Part shown: piece after piece, positions 50,082 through 58,247 of the stretch | Layout of the letters: every line of letters starts with the position of its first letter | How positions within the stretch are numbered: the first letter of the stretch is position 1 | Source of the DNA: HGM13006 sp900757695 | GTDB taxonomy: Bacteria; Bacillota; Clostridia; Oscillospirales; Oscillospiraceae | Direction: 5' to 3' | Assembly: GCA_959607825.1 (NCBI GenBank) | Contig: CAUHNW010000001.1 | Span: 1-64,000 of the forward strand | Length of the DNA: 64,000 bases | Notes under the pieces: model-generated | Databases searched by the model: none | The model's input: only the letters and a program-made list of their open reading frames with translations | What the model was told of the DNA's origin: nothing | Position numbers and translations under genes: made by a program

Positions 50082-51557
50082 TTAACCTCTGGAATAGTTG
50101 GGCGCTTCCTTGGTGATGGTAATGTCATGGGGATGGCTCTCGATCAGGCCGGCGCTGGTAATGCGCACAAACTGACCTCTTGCCTGAAGCTCCCCAATGG
50201 TGGGGCAACCGCAGTAGCCCATACCGGAGCGAATGCCGCCCAGCAGCTGATATACGGTATCGGAGAGGCTTCCCTTATAGGGCACCCGGCCCTCAACGCC
50301 CTCCGGCACCAGCTTGGAGTTCCCCTCCTGGAAATAGCGGTCCTTGGAGCCCTGTGCCATAGCAGCCAGCGAGCCCATGCCGCGATACACCTTGAACTGA
50401 CGGCCCTGATAGATCTCGGTCTCTCCGGGGCTTTCCTCACAGCCTGCCAGCATGGAGCCCATCATAACGGTGGACGCACCGGCTGCCAGCGCCTTGACAA
50501 TATCACCGGAATACTTGATGCCGCCGTCTGCAATGATCGGCACACCGTACTGCTTGGCTGCACAGGCAGCGTCATAAATTGCAGTCACCTGGGGGACGCC
50601 AATACCTGCCACCACACGGGTGGTGCAGATGGAGCCGGGGCCAATGCCAACCTTTACGCAGTCGGCGCCCGCCTCGATGAGGGCCTTGGTGCCATCATAG
50701 GTGGCAACGTTGCCGGCAATCAGCTGGGCATTGGGGAACTGCTTCTTGATGTTCCGGACACACTCCAGAATGTTCTTGGAATGACCGTGGGCGCTGTCCA
50801 GTGCCAGCACATCGGCACCGGCCTCCAGCAGGCCGCCGGCACGCTGTACTACGTCTGCGGTAACGCCAATGGCTGCGCCACAGAGCAGCCGACCAGACTC
50901 GTCACGGGCGGAGTTGGGATACTTGTCGGCCTTTTCGATATCCTTAATGGTGATGAGGCCCTTGAGGTGGAAGTCCGCATCCACAATGGGAAGCTTCTCG
51001 ATCTTGTTCTTCCGCAGGATCTCCTTTGCTTCCTCCAGCGTAATGCCCTCAGGAGCAGTCACCAGATTCTCATGGGTCATGACCTCGGAGATGGGACGGC
51101 TGAGATCCGTTTCAAACTTCATATCCCGGTTGGTGATGATGCCAACCAGCTTCCGATCCTCCACACAGATGGGAACACCAGAGATCTTGTACTTGCCCAT
51201 CAGGTTGTCCGCATCCTGAAGGGTATTGTCGGGAGCCAGATAGAAGGGGTTGGTGATAACGCCGTTTTCAGAGCGCTTTACCATGTCCACCTGCTCGATC
51301 TGCTGTTCAATGGTCATGTTCTTGTGGATGATACCGATACCGCCCTCTCTGGCCATGGCAATGGCCATCTTATACTCGGTAACGGTGTCCATAGCAGAAG
51401 AAAGCAGCGGGATGTTCAGGTGGATTTTCTTTGTGAGCTGGGTGCCCAAAGAGATCTGACGGGGCACTACTTCGCTGGCTGCGGGGATCAGCAGCACATC
51501 GTCAAAGGTCAGCCCCTCTTTGTAGAACTTCTGCGCCGGATTGTCATTTACCATCAT
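50082..51557 (-). CDS. guaB: Inosine-5'-monophosphate dehydrogenase
   Basis: A 491-residue enzyme of guanine nucleotide synthesis (IMP to XMP, NAD+-dependent). The TIM barrel is interrupted by two CBS domains at about 95-215. The catalytic loop G-I-G-P-G-S-I-C-T-T-R (Cys near residue 307) and the flap region M-G-S-L-A-A-M near 390 are present. AGGAGAGG precedes ATG51557. It has its own promoter; the structured element above lies downstream. Confidence 0.97.
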   Translation of the reverse strand: MMVNDNPAQKFYKEGLTFDDVLLIPAASEVVPRQISLGTQLTKKIHLNIPLLSSAMDTVTEYKMAIAMAREGGIGIIHKNMTIEQQIEQVDMVKRSENGVITNPFYLAPDNTLQDADNLMGKYKISGVPICVEDRKLVGIITNRDMKFETDLSRPISEVMTHENLVTAPEGITLEEAKEILRKNKIEKLPIVDADFHLKGLITIKDIEKADKYPNSARDESGRLLCGAAIGVTADVVQRAGGLLEAGADVLALDSAHGHSKNILECVRNIKKQFPNAQLIAGNVATYDGTKALIEAGADCVKVGIGPGSICTTRVVAGIGVPQVTAIYDAACAAKQYGVPIIADGGIKYSGDIVKALAAGASTVMMGSMLAGCEESPGETEIYQGRQFKVYRGMGSLAAMAQGSKDRYFQEGNSKLVPEGVEGRVPYKGSLSDTVYQLLGGIRSGMGYCGCPTIGELQARGQFVRITSAGLIESHPHDITITKEAPNYSRG

Positions 51558-51603
51558 GCAAACCTCTCCTTTGTGTTTCCGTTAGTGTGGAATATTTCTG
51601 TAT

Positions 51604-51632
51604 ATTCTACTCATTTTGTTCCGCTTCGTCAA
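51604..51632 (-). promoter_or_regulatory. Sigma-A promoter of guaB
   Basis: On the minus strand TTGACG (51632-51627), 17 bp, TAGAAT (51609-51604). Confidence 0.75.
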
Positions 51633-51641
51633 CACCATATC

Positions 51642-52379
51642 TCAGATATAGGACTGAAATTGTAGGGTTGCCTCAAAGCGGCGTTTTCCATCGTCACTGC
51701 ATCCGTCAATATAACAACGATCCGCCTCCAAAAGCCGTGAGATCTCCATACACTCTCCGGCCTTACACTCCTGCGAATAGTTCAGCTGAAGCTGGGACAC
51801 GAACTTTCCTTCCATTTCCTGCGCACTGAGTGCGTCCATCAGCACATCGGCATACTTGGTATTGTTCATATGTCCGTTGACGTCCAGATCGGAATAGCGA
51901 ACCGTCCGGTCATAGACATGCTTTTTCTCCTTGGGACTGCGAATCAGCCGCAGCTGGTGCTGCTTGACCTGTTCCGGCGGCTTTGACACTGCAATATTCT
52001 CAATGGCGCTGGGCCGGAGCATCTTTCGATTCTCGATATCTGCCACCACCCATGCGGCCACAGCCTCGCCCACCGGTTCATCCCCCACAAGGAGATCGTA
52101 GTCCCGATAGACGATCAGGCTTTCGGCCCCCCGGTGCCATGTTTTAATGGTCAGCATTTCACCGGCATGAATGGGCCGATTCACCTGATACCAGACCCGT
52201 GCAAGAATCCAGCAGGCGTGGTAATGCTCCACCAGATAGTCCCGATCCATGTGGAGCAGGGCTGCATGATCCGTCCCCATCTCCTGAAACAGCTGAAGCA
52301 TGGAAGAAGGGCGAATATTGTCATAGAGATCCACCGCAGAGGTTCCGATCTCAAAGGTTTTGGTATAAATCTCATTCAT
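51642..52379 (-). CDS. Acyl-ACP thioesterase
   Basis: A 245-residue enzyme of two tandem hot-dog domains, like plant FatA/FatB and bacterial acyl-ACP thioesterases. The second repeat holds Y-S-D-L-D-V-N-G-H-M-N-N-T-K-Y near residue 165, with the catalytic Asn-His pair. It hydrolyses acyl-ACP to release a fatty acid. I chose ATG52379 with GAGG 8 bp upstream; TTG52385 is less likely. It lies upstream of guaB on the same strand and guaB has its own promoter downstream of it. Confidence 0.9.
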   Translation of the reverse strand: MNEIYTKTFEIGTSAVDLYDNIRPSSMLQLFQEMGTDHAALLHMDRDYLVEHYHACWILARVWYQVNRPIHAGEMLTIKTWHRGAESLIVYRDYDLLVGDEPVGEAVAAWVVADIENRKMLRPSAIENIAVSKPPEQVKQHQLRLIRSPKEKKHVYDRTVRYSDLDVNGHMNNTKYADVLMDALSAQEMEGKFVSQLQLNYSQECKAGECMEISRLLEADRCYIDGCSDDGKRRFEATLQFQSYI

Positions 52380-52566
52380 TATCAATACCTCTTTGAAATA
52401 TAGACTGGTATTTTCCGCTGATTTCCTGTATACTTATCTCCATAAGCGGGCATACGGCCCAGCATCTCCTGCTAATAACGCAATTTCCTTTTCTTATTAT
52501 ACACATTTCAAGTTCATTAATCAAGGCACGGCGTCAACTCTGCCGCAGCCGGAAAGGCGGTTTTCT

Positions 52567-53283
52567 ATGGCTGAACAGCTTTATACCATCCCCATTAACG
52601 AGGCCTTTGACGAAAAGCAGGGCTGTCCGCTGTGCCGTCTCCGGCAAAAGCTGGAAAACCAGAGTCTCAGCTATATCATGGGTGCGGCCATGATGGAGCC
52701 GGATATTCGTATCGTCACCAATCAGCTGGGCTTCTGTCGGGAGCACTTCCACAAAATGCTGGGCATGGGAAACCGTTTGAGTCTTGCTCTGATGCTGGAC
52801 AGCCATCTGCAATATGTGGCACAGCGGCTGCCGGAGGCAGAGGAAAAAAAGCCCGGCCGCCTTGGCAAGCTGAGAAAATATGACGGCGAATCCCCTGCCC
52901 CCCAGATGCTGGGGCAGGCAAAGAGCTGTTATGTCTGCCGCCGTGCAGCGGAATTTGAGCAGAAGTACATCTCCAACGTGGTCTACATCTGGAAGAAAGA
53001 CCCTGCATTTCAGGAAAAGCTCCGTGCCCAGCCCTATTTTTGTCTGGAGCACGCCGCTCTGCTTCTGGCCCAGGGCCAGAAGGATCTCAGCGAAACCGGC
53101 TATCTGACCTTCTCCCGGGATATTCTGGAGCTGTGCCGAAATAAGCTGAAAGATCTTAGTGCCCATGTCACAGAGTTCTGCCGGAGCTTTGACCACGAAA
53201 ATGCTGGCAAGCCCCTGAGCCCGGAAGCCCGCAGCGCCGTTGAGGACGCCGTTGCATTTCTCTCCGGCGATTTTCAGCGGTAA
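52567..53283 (+). CDS. DUF6062 family protein
   Basis: A 238-residue soluble protein. Two Cys-rich halves repeat the pattern C-P-L-C (near residue 19) with C-R-E-H (near 57) and C-Y-V-C (near 121) with C-L-E-H (near 161), which suggests two zinc- or cluster-binding sites. This matches the DUF6062 group of Clostridia; function unknown. I chose ATG52567 with GGAAAGGCGG upstream, because the upstream frame from 52393 lacks a ribosome binding site. Confidence 0.85.
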   Translation: MAEQLYTIPINEAFDEKQGCPLCRLRQKLENQSLSYIMGAAMMEPDIRIVTNQLGFCREHFHKMLGMGNRLSLALMLDSHLQYVAQRLPEAEEKKPGRLGKLRKYDGESPAPQMLGQAKSCYVCRRAAEFEQKYISNVVYIWKKDPAFQEKLRAQPYFCLEHAALLLAQGQKDLSETGYLTFSRDILELCRNKLKDLSAHVTEFCRSFDHENAGKPLSPEARSAVEDAVAFLSGDFQR

Positions 53284-53300
53284 CCCTTCCAAGCAGCAGC

Positions 53301-53348
53301 AAACCTGCTGCCCCGTTCCCTGCTGGGGATCGAGGCGGCGGGTTTTTA
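53301..53348 (+). terminator. Intrinsic terminator of the DUF6062 gene
   Basis: AACCTGCTGCC pairs with GGCGGCGGGTT (two G-U pairs) around a 21-nt loop, followed by TTTAT. The spo0A gene ends a few bases away on the other strand. Confidence 0.7.
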
Positions 53349-53354
53349 TGATTC

Positions 53355-54134
53355 TTACATACTGAGAAGGCCACTGTTTTTCAGCTGAAGCTGCAGCTTG
53401 TCTGCAATCAGTGCAATGAACTCGGAATTGGTCGGCTTCCCCTTGGCAGTCGATACGGTGTAGCCAAAGTATTTTTGCAGGGTGTCAAGATCCCCCCGAT
53501 CCCACGCCACCTCAATGGCATGGCGAATGGCCCGTTCCACCCGTGACGGCGTTGTTCCAAACGCCTTTGCCACCTGAGGATAAAGGACCTTTGTAATGGC
53601 ATTAATTACGTCCATATCCTCCACCGCAACAATGATCGCATAGCGAAGGTACTGATAGCCCTTGATGTGCGCCGGTACGCCGATTTCATGGATCACATTG
53701 GTCACCATGGTCTCAATGGCATTTTCCCGCTGAATGGTGGAAATATTCCGGGCAGAAGGCGCTGTATGCCGGAGCATCTCCAGATTCCGCACCACCGCCT
53801 CCATGGCGCAGGGCTTCATCATAAAGTAGCTGACGCCCAGCTCTGCCATCTGTCCCATCAAATAATCACTGGCAAAGGTGCTTACCACCATAACAGCCGG
53901 TGAGAGACGCTTTGCCGCAAAGCTGCGCAGAACTCCAAGGCCATCCATCCCCGTGAGCATGGGGTCCATCACAAGGATGTCCGCCTTGGTGGATTCCAGC
54001 AGCCGCAGTACCTCTTCTCCATTGGCAGATACACCGGCTACCGAAAACGTCCCCGTCTGCTCCAGCGCTTCCTGAAGCGCCGAGGCAAATGCCTCGCTGC
54101 TGTCCGCAATGACAACACTCAATACTGTTTCCAT
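53355..54134 (-). CDS. spo0A: Sporulation response regulator Spo0A
   Basis: A 259-residue response regulator. The receiver domain is residues 1-125, with the phosphorylation Asp at about 57 (L-V-M-D-P-M-L-T-G-M-D-G) and the conserved Lys in F-M-M-K-P. The Spo0A effector domain is at about 150-255, with H-I-K-G-Y-Q-Y-L-R and T-P-S-R-V-E-R-A-I-R-H-A-I-E-V-A-W, the recognition helix of the family. The acidic pair normally A-D-D is A-D-S here (Ser12). Spo0A commits the cell to sporulation. It is followed on the opposite strand by the DUF6062 gene. Confidence 0.95.
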   Translation of the reverse strand: METVLSVVIADSSEAFASALQEALEQTGTFSVAGVSANGEEVLRLLESTKADILVMDPMLTGMDGLGVLRSFAAKRLSPAVMVVSTFASDYLMGQMAELGVSYFMMKPCAMEAVVRNLEMLRHTAPSARNISTIQRENAIETMVTNVIHEIGVPAHIKGYQYLRYAIIVAVEDMDVINAITKVLYPQVAKAFGTTPSRVERAIRHAIEVAWDRGDLDTLQKYFGYTVSTAKGKPTNSEFIALIADKLQLQLKNSGLLSM

Positions 54135-54257
54135 AAATTAATCCTCCCCAACTGCCCCTTTCCCGGCAGCCTTTGTTATTTCGTAAGCTTACGTCAATAA
54201 TTTACCATAAATAGCCATTCAATTCAATCTTTTTCCTGCATTTTTCTTCCAATTACT

Positions 54258-54286
54258 TTTTTACCATATTCGACAGCATTCGTCAA
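54258..54286 (-). promoter_or_regulatory. spo0A promoter with a 0A box
   Basis: On the minus strand TTGACG (54286-54281), 17 bp, TAAAAA (54263-54258). Inside the spacer lies TGTCGAA (54275-54269), the core of a Spo0A binding box, which suggests autoregulation. The rest of the gap 54135-54472 is AT-rich with no gene. Confidence 0.55.
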
Positions 54287-54405
54287 GAGGGCTTCCGCAA
54301 AAATTAACACACCGGTTGCAAAAGCGGCTGCATTGCAGCGTGTATGAGCGCTTTCCGCCGCTTGCTCCCGTTGAGCGTTTCTCTTTTGTTTCGGTTATTT
54401 ATGCA

Positions 54406-54441
54406 AAAACTGTGTGAATGGATTTCCACTCACACAGTTTT
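54406..54441 (-). terminator. Intrinsic terminator of the NlpC/P60 gene
   Basis: AAAACTGTGTGA and TCACACAGTTTT form a 12-bp stem around a 12-nt loop, with T-runs on both strands. Confidence 0.88.
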
Positions 54442-54472
54442 CATTTGCCTTGATTAAAACAGCTTATGCCGA

Positions 54473-55912
54473 TCAGGCAATGCGTCTTGCGCCGTAATAG
54501 CGGCTGGAATAGTAGCTCTCGCTGAGGCTGGAGATCTTTACACCGCCGTTTGCCGCATGGATGAACTCACCGCCGCCAATGTAAATACCAACATGGGTAA
54601 TACCCGATGCGGAATATGTATTAGCGAAGAACACCAGATCACCGGCCTGCAGGCTGTCATAGGAGACATAGGAGCCGTTGGAATACTGGGCATCTGCGGT
54701 ACGGTTGATGCTATAGCCGCACTGACGGAACACATACTGGGTAAAGCCGGAGCAGTCAAACCCGGAAGGCGAGGTGCCGCCCCAGACATAGGGAACGCCC
54801 ATATACTGCTCCGCAACACTCACAATGGAGCTGCTGGAACCGGAGTCATAAGAGGGCTCCTCGTAAGCGGGCTCCTCATAGGCAGGCTCCTCATAGGCAG
54901 GCTCTTCATAGGTGTCTTCCTGTGCAGGCTCTTCATAAGTGGGCTCCTCATAAGCCGGCGCATCATTGGAAGACCCTGTGTCAGTGCTTGTCTGCTCCGT
55001 AGCGGCAGGTGCAGACGGTGTCTGCTGTGCTGCCTTTGCAGCAGCTTCTGCTGCAGCAGTCTCTGCCTCCTGACGGGCAACAATGGCATTAAAGGATTCT
55101 ACGCTGGTGCTGCCATCGCTTTCATTGTTGGTGGCAGAAACCAGTGAAGACAGAACATAGCCTACGGTATCGCCGTACTGAATCTTATACCAGTCGCCAT
55201 CCTGTTCCAGCAGGGTGCACAGGCTTCCTTCATACAGCACATCTGTCTTTGTTGCAGCGGAATCAGGCTCGCTTCTCAGATTGGCAGCGGCGCACTGGAT
55301 CACAGCGTAGTTGTAGATCTTCTCAGCAGGAATCTCTGCGGTGGGATCCACCAAGTCGCTGCGTACATAACCTGTAGAGCCATCGACATCTACCTGATAC
55401 CAGCCATCCATGACGCCAGTGATGGAAACGACCTCCTCACCGTCCACGGAGCTGATGGGATCGCTGTCGGTATCCGCCGAAGCACGGATATTTGCAGCGG
55501 AGCAGGTAACAAGTCCATAGCCCAGATCCGCTTCCGCCTCCGCAGCCACGGTCATATAATCGCAGCTGATAAAGCCGGTAACGCCGTTGGCGCTGACTCG
55601 ATACCAATCTCCTTCCTGAGACAGGATCACCACCTGCTGGCCCTGATCCAGAACCGTCATCACCGCTGCATCTGTGTTGGGATTCTCCCGAACATTGACG
55701 CCCAGCGCCTCTACCGTTCCCACGCCAAGGGCAGTGCCGGTCACAGTATTGCCAACCTCAACAGGAACTTCCTGCTGGTTTACAACAGATGCGGCGGAAT
55801 CAGCCTCATGGATGGAATCGGTATCGGTCGCCATGGCGGCGGAACCTAATGCAAGAGATGCTGCCAATACAAACGACAGCATCTTTGCAGATCGATAAAG
55901 CTTGACATTCAT
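54473..55912 (-). CDS. NlpC/P60 cell-wall hydrolase with three SH3-like domains
   Basis: A 479-residue secreted protein. The signal peptide covers about residues 1-28. Three bacterial SH3-like repeats follow at about 65-120, 132-185 and 200-255 (each with a G-x-W-Y-x-V or W-Y-K-I strand and N-I/L/V-R motif). Then comes a Glu/Pro/Tyr-rich linker at about 310-360 and the NlpC/P60 domain at 365-479. The catalytic Cys387 (D-C-S-G-F), His440 (T-H-V-G) and His452 (F-I-H-A-A) are present. It is a D,L-endopeptidase-type enzyme acting on peptidoglycan. Confidence 0.95.
   Translation of the reverse strand: MNVKLYRSAKMLSFVLAASLALGSAAMATDTDSIHEADSAASVVNQQEVPVEVGNTVTGTALGVGTVEALGVNVRENPNTDAAVMTVLDQGQQVVILSQEGDWYRVSANGVTGFISCDYMTVAAEAEADLGYGLVTCSAANIRASADTDSDPISSVDGEEVVSITGVMDGWYQVDVDGSTGYVRSDLVDPTAEIPAEKIYNYAVIQCAAANLRSEPDSAATKTDVLYEGSLCTLLEQDGDWYKIQYGDTVGYVLSSLVSATNNESDGSTSVESFNAIVARQEAETAAAEAAAKAAQQTPSAPAATEQTSTDTGSSNDAPAYEEPTYEEPAQEDTYEEPAYEEPAYEEPAYEEPSYDSGSSSSIVSVAEQYMGVPYVWGGTSPSGFDCSGFTQYVFRQCGYSINRTADAQYSNGSYVSYDSLQAGDLVFFANTYSASGITHVGIYIGGGEFIHAANGGVKISSLSESYYSSRYYGARRIA
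54847..54960 (-). repeat. Tandem repeat coding Glu-Glu-Pro-(Ala/Thr/Ser)-Tyr
   Basis: A run of 15-bp-type units in the NlpC/P60 gene encodes E-E-P-A-Y and variants about seven times, forming the flexible wall-spanning linker between the SH3 and NlpC/P60 domains. Repeat number may vary between strains. Confidence 0.8.
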
Positions 55913-55952
55913 GATATGTAACCTCCGTTTGTTGCTCTGTAAGGGAACAAAA

Positions 55953-56252
55953 TTACTTAGAGTTGGCGTTCAGCGCCCGCTCCAGCCATACACTGCCCAC
56001 GTCAAGAGCAGAATAAATGCCGTCCTTTTCGGAACGCTTCGTCACTCTGTCACGGGATTTTACACTGGGGTCTGTCAGCTGAAGCTGAACAGAAACCTTC
56101 GATGCAATTTCCTGACCGTCTACGGTTTTGGTTTCCAAAACCTGCATCATCACAATGTAGGGATCCGCCATGGAACCATAGTAGATGATGTTGTCCTTTC
56201 GCATTAAGGGGCGACCCTTATACAGGAGAGTCTTCTTGGATTCTGTAGCCAT
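55953..56252 (-). CDS. Hypothetical conserved-looking protein
   Basis: A 99-residue soluble protein with clear internal order: Y-K-G-R-P-L-M-R, Y-Y-G-S-M-A-D-P-Y-I-V-M-M-Q-V-L, V-S-V-Q-L-Q-L-T-D-P and a C-terminal basic part. AAAGGAG precedes ATG56252. It looks like a small regulatory or adaptor protein of Clostridia but I do not know its family. It is the gene immediately upstream of NlpC/P60 on the same strand. Confidence 0.7.
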   Translation of the reverse strand: MATESKKTLLYKGRPLMRKDNIIYYGSMADPYIVMMQVLETKTVDGQEIASKVSVQLQLTDPSVKSRDRVTKRSEKDGIYSALDVGSVWLERALNANSK

Positions 56253-56432
56253 ATTGTTTCTCCTTTCAGCGAATGTAACCGAATTGTAACACATTGTATC
56301 GGATATGTCAACTGTTTCGGTCCATTCTTTCGTGAAGTTTTTTTGAAAATTACATTGTAGATACAGAGTTTACAGACGGAGTATGCCATATTCAATTGTC
56401 ATTTTGCCTCAGAAAAAGTCGGATAACGCCGG

Positions 56433-56460
56433 AAAAAGCGCCCCGACCCGCAGGGCGCTT
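56433..56460 (-). terminator. Intrinsic terminator of ireB
   Basis: AGCGCCC and GGGCGCT form a stem; on the minus strand TTTTTCC follows. Confidence 0.85.
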
Positions 56461-56472
56461 CTGGGAAAATCA

Positions 56473-56718
56473 TCACTTAAAGAGATAATTGCGAACCAGT
56501 TCCTCCATGAGCTCGTCCCGATCAATCTTTGTGATCTCGGTGCGGGCGCCGTTATAGTTGGTGATGTAAGTAGGATCTTCACTGAGGAGATAGCCTACGA
56601 TCTGGTTGATCGGATTATACCCCTTCTCGCTGAGCGAGCAATATACCGATGTGAGGATCCGCTTCATCTCCCGGTCGGTGTCGTCTACCACATGAAATTT
56701 TATGGTCTGGTCTTCCAT
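56473..56718 (-). CDS. ireB: IreB family regulatory phosphoprotein
   Basis: An 81-residue protein of the UPF0297/IreB family. The family pattern is clear: F-H-V-V-D-D-T-D-R-E-M at the start, Y-N-P-I-N-Q-I-V-G-Y-L-L-S-E-D-P-T-Y-I-T, and the C-terminal R-D-E-L-M-E-E-L-V-R. In Enterococcus IreB is a substrate of the IreK kinase and influences cephalosporin resistance. AAGGGG precedes the start. Confidence 0.95.
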   Translation of the reverse strand: MEDQTIKFHVVDDTDREMKRILTSVYCSLSEKGYNPINQIVGYLLSEDPTYITNYNGARTEITKIDRDELMEELVRNYLFK

Positions 56719-56827
56719 CGGCTCACCCCTTTTCTGAAAGTATATCTTATCTTACCGCAAAACCGGGAAAATGTAAAGGGCTTCCTTCCGTCTTTACAGA
56801 AAGTTTAGAATTCTTTCCACCTGTTTC

Positions 56828-57157
56828 TCAGGTGTTGTGATCCGAAACATGCATTTTCTTCAGATTTCCGATTTTCCGGCTGCGCAGCTCCATCTCCGCA
56901 AGGACATCCTCCAGCGGGATCTGAAGCTCTGCCATCATCACCAGCACATGGTAAAAGAGATCGTTGATCTCCCCCACAGTATCGGCGGGCACATTGTTCT
57001 TTGCCGCAATGATGGTCTCCGCACTCTCCTCCCCCACCTTTTTCAGGATCTTATCCAGCCCCTTTTCAAACAGATAGCAGGTATAGCTTCCCTCCATGGG
57101 ATGTTCTTTCCGATCCAAAATTACCTGATACATATCCTCCAAGATCTGGTCACTCAT
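56828..57157 (-). CDS. hisE: Phosphoribosyl-ATP pyrophosphatase (HisE)
   Basis: A 109-residue enzyme that hydrolyses PR-ATP to PR-AMP, second step of histidine synthesis. The all-alpha MazG-like fold is shown by K-K-V-G-E-E-S-A-E-T-I-I-A-A-K and G-E-I-N-D-L-F-Y-H-V-L-V-M-M-A, which hold the metal-binding Glu/Asp residues. The start overlaps the stop of hisI (ATGA), so the two are coupled. It is the last gene of the his operon. Confidence 0.95.
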   Translation of the reverse strand: MSDQILEDMYQVILDRKEHPMEGSYTCYLFEKGLDKILKKVGEESAETIIAAKNNVPADTVGEINDLFYHVLVMMAELQIPLEDVLAEMELRSRKIGNLKKMHVSDHNT

Positions 57158-57480
57158 CGAATCTCCTCCAATTTCTCATAAAAGCAGGATACAGCTCCGG
57201 TATGGCATGCCGGCCCCACAGGCTCCGCCAACAGCAGCAGCGTGTCCGTATCACAGTCGGTATAGATCTCCTTCACATACATAAAGTTGCCGGAGGTCTC
57301 CCCTTTGTTCCAGAGCTGCTTTCTGCTCCTGCTCCAAAACCATGCGGTTTTCGTCTCAAAGGTCTTCCGCACTGCCTCTTCATTGGCAAAGCCCAGCATG
57401 AGCACCTGCCGGGTATGGATATCCTGTACGATCACCGGGATCAGCTCTGATTTTGCAAACAGTCTTTTTACGTCAAACAT
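57154..57480 (-). CDS. hisI: Phosphoribosyl-AMP cyclohydrolase (HisI)
   Basis: A 108-residue enzyme that opens the ring of PR-AMP. The metal sites are visible: C-D-T-D-T in the D-C-D-x-D pattern near residue 75, and C-H-T-G-A-V-S-C near residue 92. F-W-S-R-S-R-K-Q-L-W-N-K-G-E-T-S-G is the typical phosphate-site motif. Here HisI and HisE are separate genes, not a HisIE fusion. It lies 11 bp after hisF. Confidence 0.96.
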   Translation of the reverse strand: MFDVKRLFAKSELIPVIVQDIHTRQVLMLGFANEEAVRKTFETKTAWFWSRSRKQLWNKGETSGNFMYVKEIYTDCDTDTLLLLAEPVGPACHTGAVSCFYEKLEEIR

Positions 57481-57491
57481 TCCGCCGCCTC

Positions 57492-58247
57492 CTATCGCAC
57501 CGGCACGCCCCGCCGCCGCAAATATGCCTTTACCTGCGGTACCGTCAGCGTCCCATAGTGGAACAGGCTGGCAGCCAATGCCGCATCACAGCCTGTTTTG
57601 TCAAATACTTCGTAAAAATCCTCCAGCTTCCCAGCGCCGCCGCTGGCAATGACGGGAATCCCAACAGCATCCACTACAGCCTTTGTCATTTCCAGATCAA
57701 AGCCGTTTTGTGTGCCATCGGCGTCCATAGAGGTCAGCAGGATTTCACCTGCACCCAGTTCCTGCCCTTTTCTTGCCCACTCCACCACATCAAGGCCCGT
57801 GGGGATGCGGCCTCCGGCAATCACCACCTCCCAGCCGCCATTTTCCCGCCGCCGTCCGTCAATGGCCAACACAACACATTGACTGCCAAATTGCTCTGCA
57901 GCCCTTGCGATCAGCTCCGGGTCCTTCACGGCGGCGGAATTTACCGAGATCTTGTCCGCACCTGCCCGCAGAATCTCCTGAAAGTCCGCCACCGTGCGGA
58001 TGCCGCCGCCTACGGTCAGGGGCACAAACACCTGACTGCCGGTACGCTCTATTACATCTACCACAGACTTTCGCGCATCGCTGGTGGCGGTGATATCCAG
58101 AAACACCACCTCATCTGCTCCCTGCCGGGAATAGTAACGTGCCAGCTCCACGGGATCACCGGCATCCTTGATGTCCACAAAGTTTACGCCTTTTACCACA
58201 CGTCCGTCCTTCACATCAAGGCACGGGATGATTCTCTTTGCTAGCAC
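57492..58247 (-). CDS. hisF: Imidazole glycerol phosphate synthase, cyclase subunit (HisF)
   Basis: A 251-residue TIM-barrel enzyme that joins PRFAR and ammonia from HisH to give imidazole glycerol phosphate and AICAR. The first strand has I-P-C-L-D-V-K-D-G-R-V-V-K-G near residue 6, with the catalytic Asp, and the later D-G-T-Q-N-G-F-D near residue 130. The start is GTG58247, overlapping the hisA stop by 7 bp, with GGGAGGCGG upstream. Confidence 0.96.
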   Translation of the reverse strand: MLAKRIIPCLDVKDGRVVKGVNFVDIKDAGDPVELARYYSRQGADEVVFLDITATSDARKSVVDVIERTGSQVFVPLTVGGGIRTVADFQEILRAGADKISVNSAAVKDPELIARAAEQFGSQCVVLAIDGRRRENGGWEVVIAGGRIPTGLDVVEWARKGQELGAGEILLTSMDADGTQNGFDLEMTKAVVDAVGIPVIASGGAGKLEDFYEVFDKTGCDAALAASLFHYGTLTVPQVKAYLRRRGVPVR

